Source: Chionoecetes opilio (lineage: Eukaryota; Arthropoda; Malacostraca; Decapoda; Majidae). Taken from it: a stretch of 64,000 nt of DNA. A program made the position numbers and the translations under genes. Below the pieces are notes generated by a model. That model was not told the DNA's origin. It made no database searches and saw only the letters and a program-made list of their open reading frames with translations. Below are positions 13,001 through 25,000 of the stretch, piece after piece (position 1 is the stretch's first letter; each line of letters begins with the position of its first letter). The DNA lies in contig JACEEZ010002650.1 of the NCBI GenBank assembly GCA_016584305.1, forward strand, positions 760,150 to 824,149. The letters are read 5' to 3'.

Positions 13001-16000
13001 TTGTGTTCTCTTTAATCCACTGAGTCATGATGTTATTCATTACCAAATCCAAAAATTACCACCCCAGGGAGTTTCTCCCCCTTCAGTTTTACCTTTTCTT
13101 CCACCCAAATTTTTTTGCATTTAAAACCCCATCAAAATTATGTTCTACTTTTTTAAATAGTTTTTTTAAAAACATTTGCTTTGTCTTTATCAGTCCCCCG
13201 TACTCTTCTCCCCCCCAGGAATTGCCCTTAGGGGGAAAACGTATACGATTACTAAGTCTCTTATTTTTCCCTTTTTTTTCATCACCAACTTACCTTCAAC
13301 ACAGGGGCGTGGGCCGGGGGGGCCCTGGGGGGGGCACGTGCCCCCCAAAGGAAAAGGGCCGGGGTTGGCCCCCCCCCAAAGGGGGACCCCCCCCACGGCC
13401 CACGGCTGCCTTTTGGGGGGGGGGCCGTGTTCCACTAGGTAGGACTGAGGGAGCATGCAGGGGAGATTTAAAAAATTTCAAATGAGGGACTTCCCTGGGG
13501 GACCTCAAATACAATAAATATTTTTTTTGTTTTGAAAAAAAGAAAACAGGCCTTGATAAATTTAAAATTAATTTTACTTTTTTTAAATCATTTTTAAAAT
13601 AGCAACAACATAACAAAATTTTACCCCAGGTTCCCCCTTACAAATTTTTTTAAAAATCCCTTTGGTTTTGGTTTATTTAAATTTGGGGACGTGTCTCCCT
13701 TTGGGGACTGAACATTTCTTCTCTTTTTTTTGGGGAAAAACTGTATGTATTCATCAGTGGATTTTATGCCATGAAAAAGGGTTTTGGATGTGCAAAAGGA
13801 AATGTTTCCAATGAGCAAACTAGAGAGTACAATGACTTTCAGATCCCAGATGGGCTTGAAAGGTTTTGATACTTGAAAAGAAAATAAAAGAGAGACGAAT
13901 GCCGTCTGAAGTGTTCTAAAAGGGGTTTAAAAAAGATTGCAATGTTGACAGAGCTTGATGAAAAAGGGGGGACTTTAGGTCAAATAGTTTGGCGGGGGTT
14001 TTGCTATGAAGTACCCTTTTTAAAGGGACACATATTTTGGGGTAGGATAAACCCCATTTTAAAAATTTTAGCTAAAAATCACCCCAATCTTGAAGGTAAA
14101 AGCTGTAGAAAAATTAAAAACTTTTAAGACCCCCCACCAAAGGGAAAATGCAGTCGGGCCCCAAAGCCTTTTTTGATGCTTTTTGGGATAAAAGTTGGGG
14201 AGAAACTCAGCAGTCATGGTTTTTTTTATTTCAGAGTGTAGAATGTGTAGATCACCAAGGAAACGGAAACTCTAAAAAAATTGCGGGAAACTTTGTTGTT
14301 ATTTTATTTAGGGGAAAAAAACCAGGGGGGAAAACACACTTGTTTTCAGTTTTAAAGTTTCAACCCCGAATTAACTTCTTCTATCCTTTTCCCTAGTTTC
14401 ACATGTTAACAAAAATTGACAAGGCGCTTCAATATGAAGCATGGGGAAATTATGAAAGCATTACAGGCACGAATCCAACCCCAAAAATAACCGGAAGTTC
14501 TTTTTTTTGAGAAAAAGCTTTGGGCTTATTTATGGGATTTCGTGCTAATGAGGAAGATCTTAAACCCTGGCTTTCACTCTTTTAAAAAGCTGGGGGAGAA
14601 TGACGCTAAAGGAAAGTAAAATGACAATGAAAAGCTCAAATCACTGTTAGATTTGTGAGGGAAATTTTTGGGCCCTATGAAGAGGCATTTCCCGAGTTCT
14701 TAAAAGATGGCCAAATGTATGTAGTGTTACCTTGTTTTCATCAGCTTCAGCAGAGAGAAGCTTCTTGCCCCTGAAATGAATCAAAAACTACATGAGAAAT
14801 ACAATGGGCAAAAGAGAGATTAGGTTAATCTTGCTGTGTTTTCCCAATTTAAAGCAGGCGAGTTTTTAAAAACCCCATTTTGAAGAATTTTTTGATAAGT
14901 TGCTGAGAACCACCCCAAAAAACAGAAGAATTTTTTCGGGGGGATTTAAAATTTCTCAGTGGAAATTTTTATTTTATTTGCATGGGCCTTTAAAAAATTT
15001 TTGCATTTTTTTAAAATTTTTAGTATCAAATTTTGTTATTTTATTTTGTATAAGTGGGGTAATATAGTATTTTATTTTTTTCCAGGGCCCGCCCTTTTTT
15101 AGTTCTCCATTTAAACAAAATGGGGTGTACCCCACAGTACTAACACAAAAACTTTCCGAGAATAAAATCTAAAAACCTTCCATGTCCAAAAGACATTCCC
15201 GATAAACTCTTGATAATTTGGGCAGAATGAAAAAATGGGAAGGGGGGGGCCCTTTGGACGGGAAAAAAGGAAAGTAAGTCCCCCGTCCCCACCAAAAATC
15301 CCCCGCTGTATGGGTTTTTGGGTCATTAGTGCCCCCCCCTAGTCAAAGGGGCCCCCCCAGGTGCCCCCCAATATAAATGCCTAGCTAAAGCCAAGCTTCA
15401 AAAACCCCGGGTGTTTGTGTGCTTGGGGTTGGCCGTGGTGTTTTTGAGCTTTAAGGGGTTTTAAACATTTAAGGGCTGGGGTATCCCTAAATTTTTTTAC
15501 TTTCATTTTGTGTGTGTGTGTGTGTGGTGTGTGTTGTGTGTGTGTGTGTTTTGTGGGGTCACGGAAATTAAAAAATTTTTTTTACCACCCCCAAAAACAG
15601 GAGTCGCCTTTGGGGAAGGCCCGCCTGCTGTCGGAGGTAGGGGTGGGGGCAAGATTTGGGCCACTTCTCCCGCCGCGCGGCCTCCTCCCCTGCAAGGGCG
15701 CACACTTTGCCCCGCCCCACCAACAACTCTTCGCCCAAAGGGAGGTTTTGTTCTGGGTGACCCCCTTTTTTTTTTTCCCCTTTTTTTTAAAAACACAAAA
15801 AGGCCCGAAACCCCTTTTTTTTTTTTTTTTCTTTAAACACAAAGGGCTGGCCAAAGGCCCCAAAAAAAAGAAAACCCCCCAAAAAAACCCGCTCTTTGTT
15901 GGGCCAGTCCCCGTCTACGTAAAAAAATTTTGTCATTTTTCCCTTTATGGGTTTTGATTATTTTATGTCCCGCTGGTGTGTTGGGGTTTCCCTGGGTTCA

Positions 16001-19000
16001 TCGTTCAGCCCCTGGGGTTTTTATTACTTGTGGTTATTTATGGGAAAAGCTGTTAGGTGACCACAATGTAGGGTTTTAGGAAAAAAAAGGCTTGCCCAAC
16101 CCCCGGGCAGGCCAAGGAAGACAAAAGGAGGCCCGTGGGTTTAAGAGAAACTGGGAAAAATTGGGCATTGAAAGGGTTAAGGCGTGGATAGAGATAGCTT
16201 TAAAACGTATCATCCCCCTTAACTTTTAAGAGACTATTTTTTTTTTCTTGTTTTCCCCCCCGCCCCCCCCAAGTGGAACCACCGCCTGCCCGCCCCCCCC
16301 TCGTGCCCCTAAGCAAACCCCACCATTGGACCCAAAGGGAGGGCCGAGTCGCTTTGGGGTGGCCGGCCCAAAACTGACAACCTCTCCTTTTGCCCTCACC
16401 CACATCCCCCGGCCTTTTAAACCCCCAACAGTGAAGACAGGGGGGGGGGGGGGGGTTTTAGGGGGCCCCCAAAAACACACAAAACAAACCGGGCCCTTTA
16501 AAACCAAAAAACAGTGAGTAAAGGGGGGGGGGGGGGCCCCTTTAGCCCGGGCCTCAACCAAAACCCAAAAACCCGCCCTTTAAAACCCAAAACAGTGATT
16601 CCGGGGGGGGGGGGGGGGGCAGCGGGCCCCCCAAAACACCACACAACCGGCCTTAAAACCCCAACCAGTGAGTACAGGGGGGGGGGGGGGGGGGTTTAGC
16701 GGCCCTCAACAAAACACCCCACAAAAAGGCCCTTTAACCAAAAAACAGGAGGGGCTGGGGGGGGGGGGGGTTCGCGGCCCCCAAAAAAAACACACACCCA
16801 ACCCGGCCTTTTTAAACCCCAAAAAGTGGTACAGGGGGGGGGGGGTTCCCCGCGGCCCCCAACACACCCACACAACCGCTTCAACCAAAAAACAGTGGGG
16901 TGCTGGGGGGGGGGGGGGTTTAGCGGCCTAACACACACCCACAAACCCGGCCCCCCAAACCCCAACAGGGGAGTAAAGGGGGGGGGGGGGGGGGGTTTAG
17001 CGGCCCTCAACACACACCAACCCCAAAACCCCGGGTTCAACCCAACAGTGAGAAAAAGGGGGGGGGGGGGGGCGCCCGGGCCCAACCACACCAACCCCCC
17101 CTCCCCCCCCCACCGGCCTTCAAAAAAAAAACAGGAGTGCTTTGGGGGGGGGGGGGTTCAGCGGCCCTCAACAAAAAACACACAACCCAAAAAAACCGGC
17201 CCCTTCCAAAAAAACAAACAAAATGAGTACAGGGGGGGGGGGGGGGGTTCAGCGGCCCTCAACACACCAAAACAACCGGGGTTCAACCAAAAAAACAGTG
17301 GTACAGGGGGGGGGGGGGTTTAGCGGCCCTCAACACACACACACAACCCGGCCCCCCCCAACCAAAACGTGAGTGCTGGGGGGGGGGGGGTTCCAGCGGC
17401 CCTCCCCAAAACACACACCACAAACCCCCTTCAACAAACAGTGAGTACAGGGGGGGGGGGGGTTTAGCGGCCCTCAACACACCCACAAACCCGGGCCTTC
17501 CCCAAAACAACAAATGAAAAAAGGGGGGGGGGGGGGGGTTCAGCGGGGCCCTTCAAAAACAAAACACAAACCGGCCTTCAACCAAAAAACGGAGGGCTGG
17601 GGGGGGGGGGGGTTTAGCCCCCCTCAACCCCCCAAAAAACCCCAACCCCCGGCCCTTCCCAACCCCACAAAAAAAATTTAGTGGGGGGGGGGGGGGGGGT
17701 TCAAACGGCCAATCAAAACACACACACAACCGGGGCCCTTTAACCCCAAACAGTGAGGCTGGGGGGGGGGGGGGGTTTTTGCGGCCCCCAAACCACACAC
17801 CAAACCGGCCTTTAACCCCAAAAAGTGAGTGGGGGGGGGGGGGGTTCAGCGGCCCTCAAAACACCCCACACCCAAACCCGGCTTCCCAAAACCCCAACAG
17901 TGAGGGCTTTGGGGGGGGGGGGGTTGGCAAACGGCCCCCCAACACACACACCCCAACCGGCCCTTTAAAACCCCAAAACAGTGAGGGGCTGGGGGGGGGG
18001 GGTTTAGCGGCCCTCAACACACACACCAAAACCCGGGCCCTTTAACCCCAAAAAGTAAATGCTGGGGGGGGGGGGGTTCGGGCCCTCAACCCCAACCCCA
18101 CCAAAAGGCCTTTCAACCACCCAAAGGGGGTTTCGGGGGGGGGGGGGGTTTAAACGGGCCCCAACACACCCCACACAACCGGCCTTCAAAAACCCCAACA
18201 GTGAGTGCTGGGGGGGGGGGGGTCGCGGCCCTCAAACACACCACAAACCGGCCCCTTTAAACCCCAAAAAGTGAGTACAGGGGGGGGGGGGGGGGGGTTT
18301 AGCGGCCCTCCCAAAACAACCCCACACAACCGGCCTTAACCACAACAGTGAGTGCGGGGGGGGGGGGGTTTAGCGGGGGCCCCAAAAAAAACACAACACA
18401 ACCGGCCTTAAACCCAAAAAAACAGTGAGTACAGGGGGGGGGGGGGGGTTTACGGCCCTCAAACCCCACACACACAACCCGGGCCCTTTAACCACAAAAA
18501 GTGAGTACAGGGGGGGGGGGGGGGGGTTCAGCGGCCCTCCCCCAAAACCAACTACACACCCGGCCCCTTTAAAACCCCAACCGTGATTTCTGGGGGGGGG
18601 GGGGTTCAGCGGACCTCCAACAAAACAACAAACGGCCCTTTTAACCAAAAAACAGTTTAGTACAGGGGGGGGGGGGGGGTTTAGGGCCCTCAAACACACA
18701 CCCCAACCCGGGCCCTTTAACCCCAAAAAGTGGTACAGGGGGGGGGGGGGGGTTTTTTTCGGCCCCCCAACACACACACACCCCAAACCCGGGTTCAACC
18801 ACAAAAGTTTAGTACAGGGGGGGGGGGTTCAGCGGCCCTCAACCACACACACCCAAAAAGGCCCTTTAACCCAAAAAGTGGTTACAGGGGGGGGGGGGGG
18901 GGTTTGCGGCCCCCAACACACACACACAAAAACCCCGGGCCTTTAAAACCAACCCAACCCCCGGTTTCAAAGGGGGGGGGGGGGGGGGTTTTAGCGGCCC

Positions 19001-22000
19001 TCAAACAAAACACACCACAACCGGCCTTCAACCAAAACAGTGAGTGCTGGGGGGGGGGGGGTTCCCCGGCCCCCCAACACCCCACACACCAACCCCCTTC
19101 AACCCCAACAGTGAGTGCCCTTGGGGGGGGGGGGTTCCGCGGCCTCAACCCACCCCACAAACCGGGCCCCCTTTAACCACAAAAAAGGGACCCGGGGGGG
19201 GGGGGGGGGTTCAGCGGCCCTCCAAAAACACACACACCAAAAAAGGCCTTCAACCCCCAAAAAGTGGTAAAAGGGGGGGGGGGGGGGGGGTTTTTGGGCC
19301 CTTTAAAAACACACCCAAAAAACCCCGGGCCCTTTAACCCCCAAAAAAAAGGAGTACAGGGGGGGGGGGGGTTCAGCGGCCCTCAAACCCCACACAAAAA
19401 CCGGCCCCCAACCACAACAGGAGTGCTGGGGGGGGGGGGTTTTAAAGGGCCTCAACACAACACACACACCTGATTTTATCAATGATTCGACCCAGATGGA
19501 AATGCAGCAGTGGTTGGGCAGGGATTTCAAAAGAAAAAAATAAGAAAATTGAAAGAATAAGAGGGGACAACGAAGATGGGCCCAAATTTTAAAAAGATTT
19601 TTTCATACCAGGAAAAAGGCCCGTCCAAAATTTTAAATCTTTCAACCCCGGAAAAAAAGTAAAGGGGAAAATGTGATCTGATTAACGTGTCAGGGTTTTC
19701 AAAGGGGTGGAAAAATTATTATAAGAGATTTTGTTTTTTTGGGAGGGGGGGGGAGATCCCAGATTTTTGGGGAAGCTTGAAGAGGACCCCATGCAAGAGA
19801 GATGTTAAGAATTACAGCTTCCCATACAGATCCATTGTACTGTGGAATAACCTGAATAACGAGGTGGTACATGCCAAGAATATTCACCACCTCAAAGCCA
19901 AGCTGGATAATAGTAGCTTTGGAGTCCTGTAAATCACAACTAGATGAACACACACACAGGGGTACTCCATAGTGTAGTGGTTAGCACGCTGGGTTCACAA
20001 CCGAGAGGTCCCGGGTTCAATCCCCGGGCGGAGCGAAGAGAGACGGGCGGTCTTCTTAAAACCCGAGCCCCTGTCCACCCAGCAGTGAATGGGTACCGGG
20101 TGTTAGCCGGGGTTTGTGACCCGCCTCCCGGGGTGGTGGCTTCCCCCAACACTAAGCACTAAGGATGAATGATAAAATGTAGCTATGGAGATGGGGCCAT
20201 ACCAGTGTAGCTCAGGCCCTGGAAAATACTACTAGATGAATACACACACACACAGTCAACTATCAAAATATTCTCTAGGTGACTTAATATAAAGCCTCCT
20301 CCCCCGTGTTCCCGTGTGCAGCCAGTGTGGTGGAGTGCCTGGAGCTGCAGTACCGGGTGTCCTGGCCGCACAGCCTCATCCTGGACGCCCCCGCCCTGGC
20401 CGCCTACTCCCGGGTGTGGGGCTTCCTGGCCGCCCTCCACCACGCCATCTGGGCCTCGGACAACCTGTTTAGCCACACCTCATTCCTCAGTGAGTGTTAT
20501 GCCGTGTTTGGTGTCTGTGTGTCTAGCTTCTAATATAAAGGCATAGGTACTGTTAAAGGCAAACATATAATGCTTCCTTGTCCTTGTCCGTCCCAAACAT
20601 ATAATTCCTTAAATATACTGCTCTTGTTCAGCTACTATATATCAGCTTAGTAAGTGATTTGCAGTGCTTGGTATCTGTGTATCTAGCTTCAAATATTAAT
20701 GCCTCCTTGTCTTCAAATATACCACTCTTCAGCTGTCCTCAAATATACCACTCTTCAGCTGTCCTCAAATATACCACTCTTCAGCTGTCCTCAAATATAC
20801 CACTCTTCAGCTGTCCTCAAATATACCACTATTCAGCTGTCCTCAAATATACCACTATTCAGCTGTCCTCAAATATACCACTCTTCAGCTGTCCTCAAAT
20901 ATACCACTATTCAGCTGTCCTCAAATATACCACTCTTCAGCTGTCCTCAAATATACCACTCTTCAGCTGTCCTCAAATATACCACTCTTCAGCTGTCCTC
21001 AAATATACCACTCTTCAGCTGTCCTCAAATATACCACTATTCAGCTGTCCTCAAATATACCACTATTCAGCTGTCCTCAAATATACCACTCTTCAGCGTC
21101 TCAAATATACCACTCTTCAGCGTCCTCAAATATACCACTATTCAGCTGTCCTCAAATATACCACTCTTCAGCTGTCCTCAAATATTTCCACTCTTCAGCT
21201 GTCCTCAAATATACCACTATTCAGCTGTCCTCAAATATACCACTCTTCAGCTGTCCTCAAATATACCACTATTCAGCTGTCCTCAAATATACCACTATTC
21301 AGCTGTCCTCAAATATACCACTATTCAGCTGTCCTCAAATATACCACTATTCAGCTGTCCTCAAATATACCACTCTTCAGCTGTCCTCAAATATACCACT
21401 CTTCAGCTGTCCTCAAATATACCACTCTTCAGCTGTCCTCAAATATACCACTATTCAGCTGTCCTCAAATATACCACTATTCAGCTGTCCTCAAATATAC
21501 CACTATTCAGCTGTCCTCAAATATACCACTATTCAGCTGTCCTCAAATATACCACTATTCAGCTGTCCTCAAATATACCACTATTCAGCTGTCCCAAATA
21601 TACCACTCTTCAGCTGTCCTCAAATATACCACTATTCAGCTGTCCTCAAATATACCACTATTCAGCTGTCCTCAAATATACCACTATTCAGCTGTCCTCA
21701 AATATACCACTCTTCAGCTGTCCTCAAATATACCACTATTCAGCTGTCCTCAAATATACCACTATTCAGCTGTCCTCAAATATACCACTATTCAGCTGTC
21801 CTCAAATATACCACTCTTGTTCAGCCATTATGTTCCAGCTGAACACTTTGTGTGTACTGGTGTCTCATGGAAGATACACTGAGAATAGTTTCCTAAGCTT
21901 AAGTATTGCTGCTATGGTAAAAAGCTCCTAAGTTCAGATCGTTTATTTATAGACGTACAGATACATGGATTTTTTTCTTTTTTTTACGTTGGAGCCTATA

Positions 22001-25000
22001 GCGCCTGTAGGCTATTTTTTCTTTTGAGGGCTCAAATGGTTGGCCCTGCACACACATTCTGGAGAGTCATGTTGTCGGTCGATCTCGCCCGTTGGTGGCG
22101 CAGGCTGGATTTTTATAGTGACACCTGTGGTCTTAGGTGAAGATACCGTTTTCTGTGATGTTCGGATCCTGGGTTAGGCTCTCGCTGCCACCTCCGCCGC
22201 ACTTGTAGTCGCTGTCGGAAGAACAGGAATAAACAGGGATAGCCCTGTCCCCTTCACCCCGCCTCACCACCACCCTCCCCCCCCAGGTCGCCAGGACAAG
22301 GAGGGTCGCCTCGCCAGGTCGCCACAGTTCCACCAGCTGTGTCTGCACCGCCACAGCATGCACCACTTCCTGCTGGCACTGCAGGCCTATGTGGTCAGCC
22401 AGGTATGTGCCCTTCTGGCTATGTGGTCAGCCAGGTATGTGCCCATCTGGCTATGTGGTCAGCCAGGTATGTGCCCTTCTGGCTATGTGGTCAGCCAGGT
22501 ATGTGCCCTTCTGGCTATGTGGTCAGCCAGGTATGTGCCCTTCTGGCTATGTGGTCAGCCAGGTATGTGCCCTTCTGGCTATGTGGTCAGCCAGGTATGT
22601 GCCCTTCTGGCTATGTGGTCAGCCAGGTATGTGCCCTTCTGCATGGTCAGTAGGTATGTGCGCTAGGCACCAGGTATGTGCCCTTCTGGCTATGTGGTCA
22701 GCCAGGTATGTGCCCTTCTGGCTATGTGGTCAGCCAGGTATGTGCCCTTCTGGCTATGTGGTCAGCCAGGTATGTGCCCTTCTGGCTATGTGGTCAGCCA
22801 GCTACCTTCTTCCACTTGTTTACGGAGATTGGCACTAATACTGTCAACAACACTATAGTCGCCACTGCACTAATGTCACCAGGCGCCATACATATATTAC
22901 GAATGTCAGCATCACTACAGACTTGTATGTGCCACTGAAGACAGGTACATAATCTAAACTACTGTGCATGCCTCTTCAGTGGCACATACAAGTCTGTAGT
23001 GATGCTAACATTCCTAATATATGTATGGCACCTGGCGACATTAGTGCAGTGACGACCATAGTGTTGATGACGGTAGGAAAGCTAAACCATACTTAATGTT
23101 ATAAAAAGGCTGTTATTTCATTACACATCTCGTCACGTCATATCAGTGTTTATCATTGACATTGTGTGTTGTGTACAGATTCACCAGATCAGCTGGAGCA
23201 AGCTGGAGGATAAGCTGCACACCAAGGTCACCTCCCTCAACCAGCTGTACTCCCTCCACCACTCCTTCATTGAGGCCATCACTTCAAGGTAATGGGAAAA
23301 AAGAGAGAAGAAAATTAAGAATACCAAGCAACGGACTTTTTTGAACAACGCGGGCACTTCAGTTAACCCATTGCAGTCCCCCATTTAGTCCGTTAAATCC
23401 AGAGTCCAGTGTATACGTAGGCTAAAAATGTGATTAATATGGAGATTTTTTTGCACCCTTTCTTCATTGAGGCAATAATATCCAGGTACCTATTGCCCTT
23501 GCCCTGACCCTGGCTGACTATTGCCCTTGGCCCTGACCCTGGCTGCATGGCTGACTGTTGCCCTTGCCCTGACCCTGGCTGACTATTGCCCTTGGCCCTG
23601 ACCCTGGCTGCATGGCTGACTGTTGCCCTTCGCTCTGACCCTGGCTGCATGGCTGACTGTTGCCCTTTCCCTGACCCTGGCTGACTATTGCCCTTGGCCC
23701 TGACCCTGGCTGCATGGCTGACTGTTGCCCTTGCCCTGACCCTGGCTGACTGTTGCCCTTGCCCTGACCCTGGCTGCATGGCTGACTGTTGCCCTTCGCT
23801 CTGACCCTGGCTGCATGGCTGACTGTTGCCCTTGCCCTGACCCTGGCTGCATGGCTGACTGTTGCCCTTGCCCTGACCCTGGCTGCATGGCTGACTGTTG
23901 CCCTTGCCCTGACCCTGGCTGACTGTTGCCCTTGCCCTGACCCTGGCTGCATGGCTGACTGTTGCCCTTGCCCTGACCCTGGCTGACTGTTGCCCTTGCC
24001 CTGACCCTGGCTGGCACTGTTGCCCTTGCCCTGACCCTGGCTGACTGTTGCCCTTGCCCTGACCCTGGCTGCATGTTGCCCTTGCCCTGACCCTGGCTGA
24101 CTGTTGCCCTTGCCCTGACCCTGGCTGCATGTTGCCCCCCTTGCTGCCCTGACTGGCTGACTGTTGCCCTTGCCCTGACCCTGGCTGACTGGCTTGCCCT
24201 GTTGCCCTGCCCTGACCCTGGCTGACTGTTGCCCTTGCCCTGACCCTGGCTGACTGTTGCCCTTGCCCTGACCCTGGCTTGCATGGCTGACTGTTGCCCT
24301 TGCCCTGACCCTGGCTGCATGTTGCTTGCCCTGACCCTGGCTGCATGTTGCCCTTGCCCTGACCCTGGCTGACTGTTGCCCTTGCCCTGACCCCTGCATG
24401 TCCCTTGCCTGACCCTGGCTGCATGGTTGCTGACTGTTTTGCCCTTGCCCTGACCCTGGCTGACTGTTGCCCTTGTGACCCCTGGACCTGCCTGTTGCCC
24501 TTGCCCTGACCCTGGCTGACTGTTGCCCTTGCCCTGACCCTGGCTGCATGGCTGACTGTTGCCCTTGCCCTGACCCTGGCTGCATGCTGACTGTTGCCCT
24601 TGCCCTGACCCTGGCTGCATGTTGCCCTTGCTACCTGCGACTGTTGCCCTTGCCCTGACCCTGGCTGCATGGCTGACTGTTGCCGCTGCCCCTGACCCTG
24701 TGCTGCATGGCTGACTGTTGCCCTTGCCCTGACCCTGGCTGACTGTTGCCCTTGCCCTGACCCTGGCTGCATGGCTGACTGTTGCCCTTGCCCTGACCCT
24801 GGTGAGTGCCTGCCCTGCCACCTGGCTGACTGTTGCCCTTGCCCTGACCCTGGCTGCATGGCTGACTGTTGCCCTTGCCCTGACCCTGCTGCATGGCTGA
24901 CTGTTGCCCTTGCCCTGACCCTGGCTGCATGTTGTGCCCTTGCCCTGACCCTGGCTGCATGGCTGACTGTTGCCCTTGCCCTGACCCTGTGGCTGACTGT

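Larger units (their letters stand above)
10165..13060 (-). mobile_element. CR1/L2-like LINE, long copy split by a TA-flanked element
   Basis: This reads right to left from the endonuclease domain to a tail of AACTAGGTAAATACACACAC. The right (5') end fades into low-quality sequence beyond 13060. An insertion at 12394-12938 separates the endonuclease words RGSEEPSRLDLLLTKE (right side) from GKSDHVLIEFEI (left side), the latter being the conserved SDH end of the nuclease. The element occupies the Tubgcp6 intron in antisense. Confidence 0.82.

Noticed and set aside
14400..14470. KALQYEAWGNYES word as the missing Tubgcp6 exon
   Set aside because: GCP proteins have a similar KALQY word at the expected place, but nothing on either side fits, the frame breaks at once and no splice sites match the needed phases.
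16248..19530. Many Gly/Pro/Thr-rich frames on both strands
   Set aside because: Translations of the poly-G array, in low-quality sequence.
19959..20036. Functional tRNA gene
   Set aside because: A and B boxes are present, but there is no closing acceptor stem, and the sequence continues into a SINE body and LINE-type tail.
20659..21931. Two overlapping ~410-residue frames with repeated IYHSSAVLKYTT-type words
   Set aside because: Product of the 26-bp satellite; all three frames are open for the same reason.
22339..22938. Frames with repeated MWSARYVPFWLCGQPG words
   Set aside because: These are the donor array read through. Only an in-frame use of a downstream donor would make any of it coding, and that is noted as a hypothesis rather than a gene.
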